In this document: positions 10,195 to 23,600 of the stretch, piece by piece | How positions within the stretch are numbered: position 1 is the stretch's first letter | Layout: every line of letters starts with the position of its first letter | From: Latrodectus hesperus | Lineage: Eukaryota > Arthropoda > Arachnida > Araneae > Theridiidae | DNA: 64,000 nucleotides | Assembly (NCBI GenBank): GCA_037975125.1 | Contig: CM075862.1 | Span: 16,445,125 to 16,509,124, forward strand | Reading direction: 5' to 3' | Notes under the pieces: generated by a model | Database searches by the model: none | Seen by the model: the letters and a program-made list of their open reading frames with translations, nothing else | What the model was told of the DNA's origin: nothing | Program-made: the position numbers and the translations under genes

Positions 10195-11145
10195 AAAAAT
10201 GTTCTGTATGAAGAGCAATGCATCCGTTCGAACCAATATTCAAAGTATCTCTTCACTTTGAGGTACCACCAAAGTATGTATTTTGAATGAATTAACCGTT
10301 TCTACAAATCTCGAAGATCATTGACAGCATAATTTATTTCTGATGTGCGGGAATAAAAAAACTAGTTATTTAGTGCTAAATCAGGTGAGTATGGTGACCC
10401 ATTGATTGGTGGTCAAAAATTACTTTGTTTGAGCTGACATGTTACATTTTGCATTGTCGTGATGAAGAATATAATCTGCCTTTATGTCTGCTTTTTTTAA
10501 ATTTCTCCGATGAATTGCAGCAAACAAGTGATCTCGCTCCATTCAGAGTTCATCATTTTGCGTAGCTCTGATGTCACTGTCGTCTTGTGAGCTATAATGC
10601 TGAAGAAACTGGTAACCATTTGCTTCGATATGCTTTTTCCATGAACAACTTCTTTTGGTTTTGTTTCTTCTTGAAAAAGCTGTACAGTCGATTTCTGTTT
10701 TATTTTTGGCTCATGTTGATGTATACATTCATGATTCTCTATGTTATGAACAACATTTGATACAAATTGAATGTATTTCTGATAACATTTTCCTGCATCA
10801 ATCGGCACAAGACTTCTTTTGAGCATTTGACAGATTATACGGTATCCAATGGGAACAAGTCTTTTTTTTACAGCCAATTGACCATGCAATACATAATTGA
10901 TTACTAGTCATAATAATATCTACAGACGTCTCAATCAATACATTACATATCGATATTACTTTGACATTTCACGCACGGTATCGATATTTTTTACAAAAAC
11001 TATGTTTAGATGATTTTTACGAATTGCATACTGGACCGAACGTTGACCCCGACTGAATTCATAATACCAGTTTTTCACTGTGCTCTAGGTTGGTGCTTTA
11101 TCATTGTATACAATATTATATTCAGCTAAGCTCTGTTGTCTTAAT
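10195..11145 (-). pseudogene. Mariner-like transposase, heavily decayed
   Basis: Read leftward, the minus strand follows the whole mariner protein in shifting frames. An N-terminal part (DKAPT, stop, STVKNWYYEFSRG) lies near 11040-11110. NIDTVREM and VLHGQLAVKK follow at about 10870-10990. Then comes the core, HEPKIKQKSTVQLFQEE to KEVVHGKSISKQMV (10497-10745). The second catalytic Asp is kept in HHDNAKCNMSAQT near 10428-10466. The third motif reads SPYSPDLALNN, with Asn where the DD34D family has Asp. The first catalytic Asp region (usually GDE-W) reads NHECIHQ and is also altered. Multiple stops and frameshifts confirm a fossil. Terminal inverted repeats were not identified. Confidence 0.8.
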
Positions 11146-11779
11146 TATCATGGAAAGTTATAAAAATAAAGGCATGAAAATGTTTCCGAGAAAATTTTAT
11201 TGTTCTTCCGAGAGTGTTTTTTAAATTTTTGAAAACAAAAGAAATCACGTTAAAATAGTAAAATGCTCTAAAGAAATTATGGTTAAAATTATTAAACCAT
11301 AGTTTTGGAAACGTCAGCATTTGCTTACTTACGCTTACTTTTTCCAAGGCCAGAAATGTAAATAGGAGCATACGTAAATTTTAAATAAAGATTACTTTTT
11401 ATAAATTTTAAATGAAGTTCATAAAATACTGGTTCATCGAATTTCTGTCGCGTTATTTACATTTTTATAGTTACGATATATTTTATTTGAAATGAAAATT
11501 TTCTTGTTGAAGAAGTTAAACATTCTTCTGCCTTCATTTAATGTTTTTAAATGTAGAAAATTATTAATGTTAATTGTTAAAATCACACACTTAACGTTTT
11601 TGTCTACCAGATACATTAAATACAAACTGGTTAACTTTTTTTAGATAAAGATAATTTTATAAACACTAGTTACGAAATAATGGAGTGCTTGAGTTAATTT
11701 CCCATTCTCTTTTTTTATTTTTGTGTTATAAACTGCTATAACTATTTCTAGCTTGCCTGTTATATGAACTAGAATTATT
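11146..11779. other. AT-rich DNA without a recognised gene
   Basis: Short Phe/Asn/Lys-rich frames on the minus strand reflect base composition only. No domain is seen. Confidence 0.5.
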
Positions 11780-12470
11780 TTTATGTACAGACGGAAGTAA
11801 ATATGAACGTGACCGCTCCGGTAGTGGAATTTATATGTCATCCCACAAATGTACAACGAAATTAAGTAGAAGAAATCGGAACAGTCGTTCAGCCTTCAGA
11901 AGTGAGCTGACTGCCATTGCTGTTGGGCTCGATTCGATTCTGTCCTCTACCAGCTAGTTTACTGCTTGAATCCTGTCTAACAGCTCTTTTCAGCACTTTC
12001 TAAATGGCATAAAGTGCGTGATGGTATAAGAAAAGCAATGTTTAATAAACTGGAGCATCTTTCACGCTTTCGTGAAGTGCACTTTCAATGGATAACTTCC
12101 CACGTTGATATACATGACAATGGGACCGCAGATAGTTTGGTTGTTGGTGGGCTGTTAGACATACCTGAGTCTCTGACTCATTTGGGGTTGTTCTCAAGAG
12201 TTAAAGCTGTTAATGCTTCTTGGACCATCCCACTTGTTCACCAATAATACCAGGGAAAGTGCCCTGGAACGGGTTTTCACTCAAGTGTTGTAGACGGGAC
12301 CACACTGCCATCACCAAGCTTATGAGACCCTTGAGAGCTATGTCTTATTTTTAATAGAAAAAAGGTTTTTCCAGCCTGTTAAAGTGTGCTGATCATCACA
12401 CACAAGTCACTTATATTCTTAAAAACCTCAGATAATCTAGAATTGGTATGATCATATTCTAGATCGTAAA
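11780..12470 (+). pseudogene. 3' end of an RNase H-bearing LINE, decayed
   Basis: The + strand encodes RNase H blocks in broken frames: TDGSKYERDRSGSG at about 11786-11827, FRSELTAIAVGLDSI at about 11898-11942, and FQWITSHVDIHDNGTADSL in 12014-12247. These supply the usual acidic and His positions of a LINE RNase H. Stops interrupt the part between the second and third block. Weakly similar post-RNase H sequence (FSRVKAVNASW, then YQGK) continues to about 12470. It differs from the element at 3803-6481, so at least two LINE lineages have been active. Confidence 0.7.
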
Positions 12471-12530
12471 GCATTCAGTACGTAAATGAGTTTCCCGGAA
12501 AAAAAAACTTTTCAGATACTGACAAATGTA

Positions 12531-12915
12531 CATATAGTGGTGCAAATGACCCCTGAACTGTACCTTAATGTTAACGGGTTTGGAATACCCATCACAAAAT
12601 GCCTCGTAATTTTCAGCCACAGTCAAGTGCCGAGGTTACACCTGAGATGGGACCCTCTTCTCCACATCCACACCACACCAGCGGAAAGACTTTGGACGTC
12701 ACAGATAAACATGAACACGTCTACGTTAATCTGTGACAACTTATGGAGCTTCAGCAACCCAGTAAGGGAGAACCCTCCCCAACACTGCTGCACTGGAGAA
12801 GTACATACAGAAGAACACAAGCTCAGCGTCTGTCTAATCATTCAGCAGTGGATGATATTGAACAAGGAACTTTTTTTTTGAAGAGCGTTATCCTACCACT
12901 AAGCCATGGGGAGCA
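12531..12915. repeat. Unclassified dispersed repeat, family E copy 2
   Basis: The segment 12531-12790 matches 9138-9400 in the same orientation. Near its right end, the reverse complement of 12884-12910 reads CATGGCTTAGTGGTAGGATAA, which resembles a tRNA A box, so family E may be a minus-oriented SINE. The head is too degraded here to confirm a B box. Confidence 0.55.
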
Positions 12916-13610
12916 AAATATATGTGTGGTATTATGTGATAAAACTGATTTCTTCATTTACTCTCAGTTATTAAGGAAATTATTTCTCTTATAGTGTTCA
13001 TATCATTTAAAAACAGCTGTAATTTATTTGTTCTTCTGGCAATGGAATTTTGGTTCAAACTACTTCAAATCACCTTAGCAATTATAGGTGAGATGAATTC
13101 CATGCTAAAATAAACACTTTATACATTTTTACTTACACCTTTCTCACTGCCAGTGCTAATAATGTTCAAAATTAGACTTTAGGAGAACCGGGAATTTCAT
13201 CACTCATCTCATTGACCCCCTAACTCTGGAATCAACATTCAACTATTTTCAATTATTTTAGATTGTATCTACTTTTTTACAGATCCTGCGAGATAAAATG
13301 ACGGATTTTATCCCGAATTACTTTTGCCATTATGTACTTAAACTTAAATGTCATAATTTCTTCGTTAGATGTTTATGTTACAATCCTAATAATTGTAGAC
13401 ATGGCACTGATTTTTATTTTAGAAAAATTCTTTTAGAGAGAGTATGATTCAAGACGCGAGGGATAATAGATCGAAACCTCTGGGGGAGGAGAGCACTCTT
13501 CTCTGTGTTTTCAAAGGAAGACTGCGGTGGCTCTATTTAGAGGACTGATTGGACATTTAGAATGAAAACTAACATTTTATTCTTTTATTAGGAATACCTT
13601 AGACTTCAAT
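12916..13610. other. Unassigned AT-rich sequence
   Basis: No gene or repeat recognised. There is a modestly GC-richer patch at about 13445-13560. Confidence 0.45.
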
Positions 13611-13767
<157 letters not shown>

Positions 13768-14094
13768 CTTTAATTTAAAAAAAGTCTGCTTTAATTACGT
13801 ATTTACGTAAATTTAAATAATGTTATATTTGATTTACCATGCAAAAATTCAAGGGTAAAACATATAATTTAATAATAATGGCAATAATATTATAAATATC
13901 ATTGCCATTACCTTTGTACTGATATTTATAAAATTATAAACGAATTAACTTATCAAGCATCACCTAATAAATGGTTTTTAAATTAAAAAAGATTATCGGT
14001 TTCTGTCTTATTTTTTGTTATTTCATTCTATGGAAATACTAAGTGTGTTGATGTTGTTACTTATGACACTTGAACAAGCCAAGCTCGCTATATC

Positions 14095-14425
14095 GTTGAC
14101 TATGCGAATTTATAAGTCAGTAGGAAACGTCTTTCGCTTAACCAGAGCACCACGAAGGTGAAAATATGACTTTGCTCTAAACACCTCCGATAGATGGCAC
14201 CACCAGTGGATCCGCTTCCTCAATTTTGGCATTGATCTGGAGGGGGAGGAAGTTTTCTCCAGATCACTACACCCAGGTGATTGCTAAACGAGAGACCACA
14301 GAACTTTCTATTTCGCAGATTTAATGAACATATATATCGCATATACTCAGTGGGTCTTTGGCGGCGTTGGGAATCGAACCCCGCCCTTCCAGACGGAAGC
14401 CGGTGCCTAACCACCACGACCTATA
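14095..14425 (-). repeat. tRNA-derived SINE, family B
   Basis: The reverse complement of 14355-14425 is a good tRNA-like head, with A box TGGTGGTTAGGCACC and B box GGGGTTCGATTCCC. The body continues left through a GC-richer part with CTCCAGATCA-rich sequence and a GGTGGTGCCATCTATCGG block. I see only one copy in the window. The tRNA-like part lies at the right, so the element is on the minus strand. The left limit is approximate. Confidence 0.7.
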
Positions 14426-14427
14426 GT

Positions 14428-14705
14428 AAGGAGGCCGAAGTGGCCTCGCTGACTTGGGCGTCGCTCTTTTTATTGGAAGGTAGTGAGCTCGAATCTCGGC
14501 CTAACCGAAGATCCGTCGTGTTCGCTAATGGCGGCTGTAGTACATTTAAACTAGGATGGTCGCATTGTTCTTCAAATGAAATGATACATTTGGAGGTGGC
14601 AGGCCAACTACTAAGGGTCCTCTGGTTGGTCCCTGCTTCAAAATCACGAAGACTCCCCCGGCTGCTATTATCTAACTGGTGGAGCCCCAATCAGGGCTAG
14701 GTATA
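14428..14705 (+). repeat. tRNA-derived SINE, family A copy 2
   Basis: This is the best-preserved copy of family A. It has a degenerate tRNA head (B box GCTCGAATCTCGG at about 14488), the middle block AATGAAATGATACATTTGG, and the distal block CTGCTTCAAAATCACGAAGAC. It lies tail to head against family B and may have inserted beside it. The long open frame across it has no coding meaning. Confidence 0.8.
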
Positions 14706-15670
14706 GGGAAGCATGCTGCAGCAAGAACAACGGCCTATATTAAATATGGTTAAAGATTTTAAAATATACGCTAATAATGAATGAAAATGAATAAAATTGT
14801 TTCTATTTTCCGAGCATAAAATAATGATATATTTTGATTAGAGAGTTTCACAGTCATATATAAGCATGAATTTATTTATATTTTACAGTTCCAAAATGTT
14901 TAAAAATATTTGGTCATTTTCCCATAGGTACCCGGTTTTCGCATTCATATGATTTTATTTCGTGTGCTAATGAGGTTTAAAATATTCTCGTATTCGAAGA
15001 CAATTTTTTATTCAATTTAAAATTGTCGCGTCTAAAAAAATCCTTAAAAAACTAACAATTTAATGAATATTGAGAATATATATAAAAAATCATACATTTC
15101 ATACAAAATCATGCAATTTTTTTATAATTGTTAGTAGAAATTTAAATTTATATTAATTATCTCTCATTTTCGTCTCTTCTTACATTTCATTATTTAAAAA
15201 AGCCGAGAATAACTGTTTGATAAGAATACTAAATATATATGATAAAAAATATAGTCATATTTTAATGATCTTTATTACAAATATTTTTTATGTTCTCATT
15301 TAAGTATATAATTTTATTAAAACTAAACGGTATATAAACGACATATAGCTTCAATTTTTCATGCAAATCTTTATATAATTCTAAACATTTTTCTTATTCT
15401 TTATATTGTACCAAGAGCAAGAGTTATAGAAGAAAAAAATTCATTTTACAATAAAGTAATATTTTTTAAAAAAATATTACTTTACAAAATAGTTTAGACG
15501 AATATGATTCATATTAATTCAAATGTGTCTCCTTCAAGTATATAAAGAAGTAATATTAAAAATATTACTTTTTTATATATTTTAAAATTCACTCCAACAT
15601 GCCATTATCTCAAAAATTTAAATGTTTATTAAAATACTTTGAGTTAATCTCTAAACGACTATTTTTGTCG
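14706..15670. other. AT-rich DNA without a recognised gene
   Basis: Very AT-rich. Near 15455-15485, two AAAGTAATATTTT-like blocks form an imperfect inverted repeat (AAAGTAATATTTTTTAAAA then AAAATATTACTTT). Nothing else is seen. Confidence 0.5.
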
Positions 15671-15945
15671 AAGCTGGAAGCTTAGTGGTAGCGTTTCATG
15701 CTCCCCAGCCACAGGTTTGAAGGTTCTATTCTCAAACTGTGCAATGTCGACACAGCCTTTCATCCCTTCAAAGGGTTAATAAACTGAGCACCAAACATGC
15801 TTGGGAACTAAACACTAGAGATATGTTAGGCTGAGTACATGACTGGGACATATGCTTCGCATCGAGGGCCTCTCGGTCAGGAAAACAGAGATGGCCAATG
15901 TAGGTCGTGGCCAAAATGGGCTGCCACAGAGTTTAGTTTAGTTTA
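15671..15945 (+). repeat. tRNA-derived SINE, family C copy 1
   Basis: The head carries an A box (AGCTTAGTGGTAGCG) and a degenerate B box (GAAGGTTCTATTCTC). The body has conserved blocks AAACTGAGCACCAAACATGC, GGGACATATGCTTCGCA and CCTCTCGGTCAGGAAAACAG. It ends in GTTTAGTTTAGTTT, the tail also seen in the copies at 54067-54346 and 59848-60091. Confidence 0.85.
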
Positions 15946-16074
15946 TTATTGTTAATGAGCTTTGTAATTTTATGGATTTGTTACTAAGACTTGTCTGATA
16001 ATTTTCATTAAAAGTGTATCTTATTATCCACAAGAAAATCTAAGCATTTTCTAATAGCTAATCTATATGTACAT

Positions 16075-16364
<290 letters not shown>

Positions 16365-16544
16365 GTTGTAAGAAAAACGTAAAAATAAACAAACATGATA
16401 TCTCTATGGGGAAGTAAATTTATTCTATTAAATTTGTGAAATGAAAATCTGTTTTTGAAAATATTTTTCTCGAAGCTAACTTTCTCTATATAGGCTTCTA
16501 AACTTTATATAGTTCCTCGATATAGGCTAATATATACCTTTAAA

Positions 16545-16687
<143 letters not shown>

Positions 16688-16924
16688 CTTGTATAAAACA
16701 TGTATACAAAATATTACTTCTCCACTTAGTAATCATGACTCATTTAATAATGACTTTAATAATCATGATTTATTTTATTTCCCACATTCAAGTGAAACAA
16801 CATAATTTTTTTATAAGTTAAATATTTAATAATTTTAGTGGGACAAGACACGAATTAAATTTTTTCACTTTTCATCTTAAATTTTTTACTGAATGTAAAA
16901 AGTGATTATTTTTTTCTTCGATTT

Positions 16925-17232
16925 CTTGCTACTCCGTAAGAAGCGCGCAGCTGGCGGAAGTATCAACACTCCAGAAAATAAGAGCTATATGAGCCCCTTC
17001 TCCACGCACAGTGTGACACCCGATTTCCCGTTTCTTTTTCAAAATGCTTCCCTCTGATTGGTCAGCTCACTCAGGTAAACTGCTCGCTTTCAGCAATCAC
17101 CGGCAACTTTTATCCAAGCGTCATCCGGAAGAAATCACGTGACTTTACGCAATAAACTCTACGTTTTTTATTCGCTTGACAGTGATGATGGTTCGCCACA
17201 TTGGCAGCATATTATTTATTTGGCGAATTTTA
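16925..17232 (+). promoter_or_regulatory. Promoter-like island, possible upstream exon
   Basis: This short region is clearly richer in G+C and CpG than its surroundings. It holds a cluster of classic promoter motifs: an inverted CCAAT box (ATTGG, 17057-17061), an ETS-type CCGGAAG (17125-17131) and a palindromic E-box CACGTG (17136-17141). An ATG pair at 17185 and 17188 opens 16 codons encoding a hydrophobic stretch (MMVRHIGSILFIWRIL). That frame runs directly into a perfect donor GTAAGT at 17233-17238. It could be a first exon of bark, an alternative signal-peptide exon, or the first exon of an unrelated gene. No TATA box is evident. All functional claims are inference. Confidence 0.4.
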
Positions 17233-17238
17233 GTAAGT

Positions 17239-19740
17239 AAATTTTTGAAAAATTAACTTCTTTGCTTGTTAAGCGATAGAATACCATATTTTTTTTCTTT
17301 TGTCATAATATTTTTCGTTAGAAAATGTGTCTCATGGCCTCTCATAATTTTTATTTTTAGATGGAATTGATAATATTTTATGAATTGTTTACTTCTTAAA
17401 AGCAAAACTTTATATATTAAATTCCTGTACAAATGTGTTAGAAAATATCATTATATTAATATCTATTAATTTTACACGACGTTTCAAAATTTTTTTAACG
17501 AGTAATATATCTCTCAGAATATAAAAAAAATAAAAAAATCTTGTTTAATAATTCTGTATTATAAATATTTACAATGATTTCTAATCTATAGAATCTAAAA
17601 ATAGAAATATGAAATTTCATTTATTAAATTATTTAAAACTTTATTAAATTAGCTCTAATAAGATTAAAAGCATAATTTTATACCCTTCTATTATTTTATA
17701 AAAATATTCAATTTAACAATAATCAGAATTTAACAATAATATTAAAAATAATTATAATTTTATGTAAATAATTAAATACCATATGAGTTTACTTGTAGAG
17801 GATATTTTAAATAAAACTACTCACTTTATAGTTTTTAAATATGAAATTATGTTTAGAGCAAATTATAAAGTTAAAATTATATAATATTACAATTTTAATA
17901 ATAATTCTGTTTTGTTGGATACATTTTGTATACATTAGTTTAACTATCAAAATTTATTATTTTTATTTGTAAATTTTTAACAAAAACGTATAACTAATTC
18001 TTTAAAAATACATATTAAATTAACTTTAAACAGGCTATGAAAATATCATTAAAACAAAAAATGAAAAGGAAATTATTATAACACAGTTATTAATAATAAT
18101 AACATATCTTTTATTTAACTTAATGTATTTTAAACATCCTCATTTAATCTATTACTTTTATTAGAATAATTTTAACTAATCGCATTATTTATTAATTAAA
18201 TATAATATAAATTAATATGTAAATATTATACTTAAATTATGTATGTTAATCATTCATGAACAAATAATATAAGATCGTAATATTTTTAATTACATATTTA
18301 TTCCGTTTCAGTAAAAATATAATTTTCTATAACAAAAATCACTTTTTTGTTCCCAGTTTATTTTTTTACTGTGTACTTTCACTTTAAATTTAATTATCAA
18401 ATTAATTAGTGAACTAATTATTGATACTTGGTAAACTAATTAAATGAAATTTAATTATTTAACATAAATTGTACAAAGCATACATTATATATATATATAT
18501 ATATATTTTATTTTATGATTTTACAAAATTCAAGCAAGTAACTGTAAAATTGCTTTTCTTAATGGGACAACATTAATGTTGAAAAAACTACATTAAAGGG
18601 GCTTGGCTATATTTTAATAAAATTTTCAATTAAATAAACGAAAAAAGAAAATATATCAGAAAAAAAGATTAATGGTAACATTATTTTATTGCTTAAATAT
18701 TTTATATTCTTATTCATATCATTACAAAATAATGATTTTGTAATGATATGAATATGATAGAGATAATGAATATTTGATGGAAGAATAGGGAAGTTTAAAA
18801 AGTAAAATTGCAAATAGCCATATATAAACGTATAAAAAATATTTTTATTTATTTCAAAATAAACATGCTATTACAAAAATAATAAATATATTATATTAAT
18901 TTAGAATCGATTTAATATTAATACATTCTTTAATTTCATTTCTTTAAATGCATTATTCGAAGTGACCGGCAAATTTAAGGAATTAATTTAAACAAATTAA
19001 TGACCTAAAAGAAAATTTAGATTTATTTTAAAAACATATTTATTTCTTTAATGCTATTTGTAACTGAGTGCATTTTTTGCAATGGAAATCTCTACTCCTG
19101 TTCATCATTTTTGGAATCTGTTAAGTTTATCATTTATACATTTGCAAACTGTGAAATTTGCATATTGTAAATGACAAAATTTATCATTCATATATTTGCC
19201 TTTCAATCATATTTTTCTATATCCATATTTGCCCTTCCTTAGATCCTGATATTTCTATTGCAGCAAATAATCTCAGTTACACAAAAGTAAATTAAACTGA
19301 TAAAAATTATATACGAAAGAAAAAATACTTACAAATTAGTCATTTTTGTAATCATTTCAACACTAGTTTGATTTTACGAAATTGGAAAACAATTTGAACT
19401 TTTTGTTTCTAATAAAAAGTTTTATCTTACACACACATATATGATATGAAATGCGAGTCTTTATTTTTGTGGATTTTATTATTTAATTTTAAATTATATA
19501 AAATGTAAAAATATTTTATGTAGTTCTCAATATTTATTCAAATTGATGCAACTGAACGTACAATAACCCAAACTAATTAAAAGTAATGAAAAGATTAGTT
19601 TCAAGTTTATAACTTTTTGTAGTATCATCACATGTTTACATCAATGGTTATAAAAAAGCATCTTTTAAAACTTCACCAGTTTATCGAACGTTATAAAAAT
19701 CTATCAGTCACAGCAAATAATAAGTTTTTATTGCTGCATT
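17239..19740. other. AT-rich DNA, possibly a first intron
   Basis: If 17185-17232 is transcribed and spliced, this would be intron. It is extremely AT-rich, with a short (AT)n run at about 18486-18506 and an imperfect inverted repeat near 18705-18760 (CATATCATTACAAAATAATG then TTTTGTAATGATATGAATATG). No coding domain is seen. Confidence 0.45.
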
Positions 19741-19759
19741 TTATGAGAAAAATCTTCCA

Positions 19760-20307
19760 AAACAGAGTTGTACACGAAAAGACATAATAAAGTCTCGTAT
19801 AAACCATCTTGCGTGAATCCTGCTAATAATTTGGCGTGGCGGATGAGTCCGTTGGCGTATGAAAAGAAGCGAAAAATGGCAACCCTGAGAATCAGAAACC
19901 ACTTTATCCAGGAGCGTCAAAAAACCAAAAGTAAAGTTCTGCCGCCAGGTAACAAAACATCGCCCGCTTTTCAGTTCCTCTGGATTTACTAAGTTTGTTT
20001 TTTTATCCGTTTCCCGTCCGTTTGAATCGCCAGGGAGGAGTGTTGACTTCTTCAGATGGGGATCGTCTCACCCCCACTGACTCGGACACAATGAAAGAGG
20101 AGAAAATCGAATAGAAAAATGCCCTCATAATAATAAAAAAGAACTTCGAATTCTGTTCTCCTTTCATGTTTACTATAATAGAGCCAAGTTATCATTAGGC
20201 TTAATAAAGTGAGGCTACCGTGTGTGTTGTTGTGGTTTGAAAAGGCGCCCCACGCCCTTTTGTTGTCGGTGGAGAAAGTGTGATTTCGAAAGGGGTCGCC
20301 CCTCATC
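19760..20307 (+). promoter_or_regulatory. bark: GC-richer region upstream of bark start: 5' UTR or promoter
   Basis: The 550 bases before the bark start codon are richer in G+C than the flanks, as expected of a 5' UTR or proximal promoter. A pyrimidine-rich tract ending in CGCCAG at about 20033 could be an acceptor for a 5' UTR exon; GCTTTTCAG near 19975 is another candidate. An in-frame TGA at 20281-20283 shows the coding frame cannot extend upstream. Short open frames here have no recognisable domain. I cannot tell a transcription start from a splice acceptor by eye. Confidence 0.45.
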
Positions 20308-20553
20308 ATGATGATGTGGGCGGTTTTGTTACTGTTTTTTTATTGTGAAACACTTGTTGAGGGGAGGACTACTGAAATTGGCGGGTACATTTCGGGCAGA
20401 AGGGTCCTCGATTCCCTTGATTCACCCTTTGAGGTGAGAAAAGATATTATCATCGAAGGGGATTCCATTTTAATCATCAAACCTGGAGTCGAATTAAGGT
20501 TTGCTCCAGGAATAGGAATTACTGTTTTAAAAGATGGCATCTTAGAAGCTAAG
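20308..20553 (+). CDS. bark: bark beetle (anakonda), first recognised coding exon
   Basis: The exon encodes 82 residues. It starts at the first of three consecutive ATGs, 25 bases after an in-frame TGA. Residues 1-19 form a signal peptide with a hydrophobic core (WAVLLLFFYC). The rest (TEIGGYISG, then SPFEVRKDIIIEGDSILIIKPGVELRFAPGIGITVLKDGILEAK) reads like the first turns of a beta-helix, as at the N-terminus of arthropod Bark. In Drosophila, Bark is a very large single-pass protein with beta-helix repeats, SRCR and C-type lectin-like domains that organises tricellular septate junctions. The exon ends exactly at a codon boundary (phase 0) with donor GTAAGC at 20554. The open frame beyond this is intron. 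The match to the exon at 61190 (EAK then GFEDRKITFT) in phase and sense supports the identification. Confidence 0.85.
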
Positions 20554-20613
20554 GTAAGCCATTTTATGTTAATAATTTTCCTTTTAATTAAACTATCATT
20601 TTTAAATGAATAG

Positions 20614-23600
20614 TTATTGTAACTTTTTAGTAATTTATAATACGAACATAAAAATTACTTTAAAATAAATTTAAATTCCTTTTAGTTTACTGACTTTAAA
20701 TAGGAAAAAAATTATATTTTTTTACTTTAAAAAATGTTTTGTGTATGCTGGAATATATCTACCAAAGTATCAAGAAAAAACTTTTTAGACTCCCCAAACT
20801 TTAAGAACCACCAAAATTTGATAGTTTATTTTAAATGTATTAAAAAACGTACTAATGATTTTTAATTAAAGATAAACAAGAAATTTACTTGTTTTTGTAA
20901 CTACTTTTATTTCGATAATTTTAAATATATTTCAATTATACTAAATAAATATTTTCCTTCTGTAGTGATAAGGACATTTTTATATTTAAATCAGGAATTA
21001 AACTCTCTAATATTTTAAATATTTTATGAATTTATTTTAAAAAGTGTGGAATTATTAAATGCCATATATTAAATAAAATTTTTTTATTTACAATTTTGTT
21101 ATTCCTTAAAAAGTAAATTATGAAAAGTCTGCTTAATTTCATTATACTTTATTTTTTAATACTTTAAAATTAAATTTTTTAACAGTTCAGAGTTGATTAT
21201 ATATAAAAGTTTATTATTTCTACTTTGATTTATTTGTGTTTCGCATTAGATGAATTTAACATGTGTTTTTTGATTGCAAAATTTTTAAATTAGTTTCATA
21301 GCACTAATTACAAAATATTTAATTCAGTTCCTTTAATTTCCGTTTTAATTAAGTTAAGTCAGATTTAATTAAATTCGGCTTTATGGTTATTTATTATTCC
21401 TTACATTTTATTAGCAATCACAATTTAATGTTTATTACCTGCATTAAAGTTGTAATTTTTATTATATATTTTTTATCGTTATGAAATTGGTATAATGCTC
21501 TTGAACATAAATGTATTATTGAAACTATTTATGTTAATTATTTATAAATTGATACTTAGGATTGGAAACTAAATAACGTTGATTATTTGATTATTATTTC
21601 ATTTAATAATGCAATGATAAGTGAATATGATTTGCTATTAATGTTTTAGATGCATTTATACTATTTACGATCTAAAACTAGAAGCATTTATCAAAAACTG
21701 AGTTTCATTTTTATAAGCCAAAATGACATTATTTAAAGTGAAGGTTATGAATGAAAATAAAGAATTAGAAATTAAAATTTCTTAATATTACATTTAATTT
21801 TAATTTATGTCTCATGTAAGATAAAGTCTATTCAATATAAGAAATAACGCTATTAAAAAAGTGTTGACTTTATTTGCTTCTGGTTTTTGTCATGAATTTT
21901 AAAAAATTCAGATATAACAAAGCATAGCTATTGCATTAATAATTAGTTTTAAACTTAATATATTTCAAACATAATGCGAAAATTAACTGTAAAATTTTTT
22001 ATTTAGAAATGGAGAATATTTTCGCTACGTTAAAATTTAAAAGACTGAAATAAATTACATTCTATGCATTATAATGGTATATTTTTTAATCTTTTGTTAT
22101 GTTCAATAGTTTTATAAGCAGTCCTCACAAATTTTCAATCATTTTTAAAATAAGCACCAAATAATATAAGTGAAATCTGAACCCATAATTAAATAACGAA
22201 ATTTTATATCCAAAAAAATTATTTTCAGAATGAGGCAAAGTTTGTTGAAAAATTTTTATAAAAAATGCACCGCTACTACAAAGTAACTCTATAATATACA
22301 ATATATTATGCAGTAGGTTAAAGAGAACTTAAACAACTAAGCAAATAAAGACACAAGAAAAAATAAGCCTGAAAAAAGAAAATATAAAACAGTAAGAACA
22401 TTTATATTTTACTGATTTGGTGATAATTTAAATTAAATTTTTGATCCATGAAAGTGTTTAAATATTTCATCTTAATTTATGGAACTTATTAACAGAATTT
22501 ATTAACAGCAATACTGAGGACAGAAATAATTAAACATATCCCAGGAACCATTTTTATTATTATTAAACACAAACTCGTTTAAAAGTTTTTAAATAAATTT
22601 CTGAAATTTAAAGAAATTATACGATAATATTTAGCATTAATTTATAATTGAGTACAAGATCTCTTCTAGGCTTATAATAATGTAAGTGAGATTATAAAAA
22701 TGCATGTCATTTTTTATATATATTATTTAAATAAGCTGCGTTTTTAATTTATTAAAACGTATAAATATTTCATCATAATTTAATGATGGCAACATAATTT
22801 GTATAAAAATTATTAACAGGATTTGAGCAATACTAAGTTCAATAAAAATCAAAACTGTTTCAGAAATAATTTTCTATACTTTATTAAAATCAATATGATA
22901 TTAAAAAATATTAAATAAAAATATTGCCACAGAGAATTTCATTTATACCATAAAAATCTTTATAAATTATTTAGTATAAAAATTGGGTTTGATTACTTCA
23001 TAATATAAAAAAATAATTTTACAGTAAAATTATTATGTCCATATGAATAAAAGAAATTTTTTTCAATTTTGATGGTTACGTAATACAATATACACGAATT
23101 ATGCAGAATTCCTTTTATTATTTTCTCTTTTTTGATGTCACGTGCCATTGATTAAAGACAAAAGTTATTTTGAATATACTTTATTTATTCAAAAAAATGC
23201 TTCTCAGTCATTCCCTCAGTTAATTAAATTTTAATTAATTAACAAAAGTGACATTGTAATAATATTAACAAAATGATTAATATAGATAATTTTTATGCAA
23301 GATTTAATGTTTTTGGTGGTGAACAAAGAAACCGTTGAAATTCTATTCAAAAAGTATACGGCTAATATTTTTGAAGCATTGTTTACTTTGTTATCTTGAA
23401 AAAATATGCTGCAAAAAATGTCATAGCTCTCTTTCTCATTTTAAAGATATTTTTTCTCTTACTTTTCAAGATAACACTGCCGTTATCGAGTATTTCTCAC
23501 TCTTGTTGCCATCTTTATCTATAAAACTCATTCCCCATGTTAGTTGTCATAGAAACATTTATCACATTTGAAAAGTCCTCTCCTAATATACTTGAAAAAA

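Noticed and set aside
14281..14700. 139-codon open frame as a gene
   Set aside because: It runs across two SINEs in opposite orientations.
19835..19885. Hammerhead-like CGGATGAGTCCG followed by ATGAAAAG
   Set aside because: The invariant CTGANGA core is altered (GGATGA), and I could not find a convincing three-stem fold.
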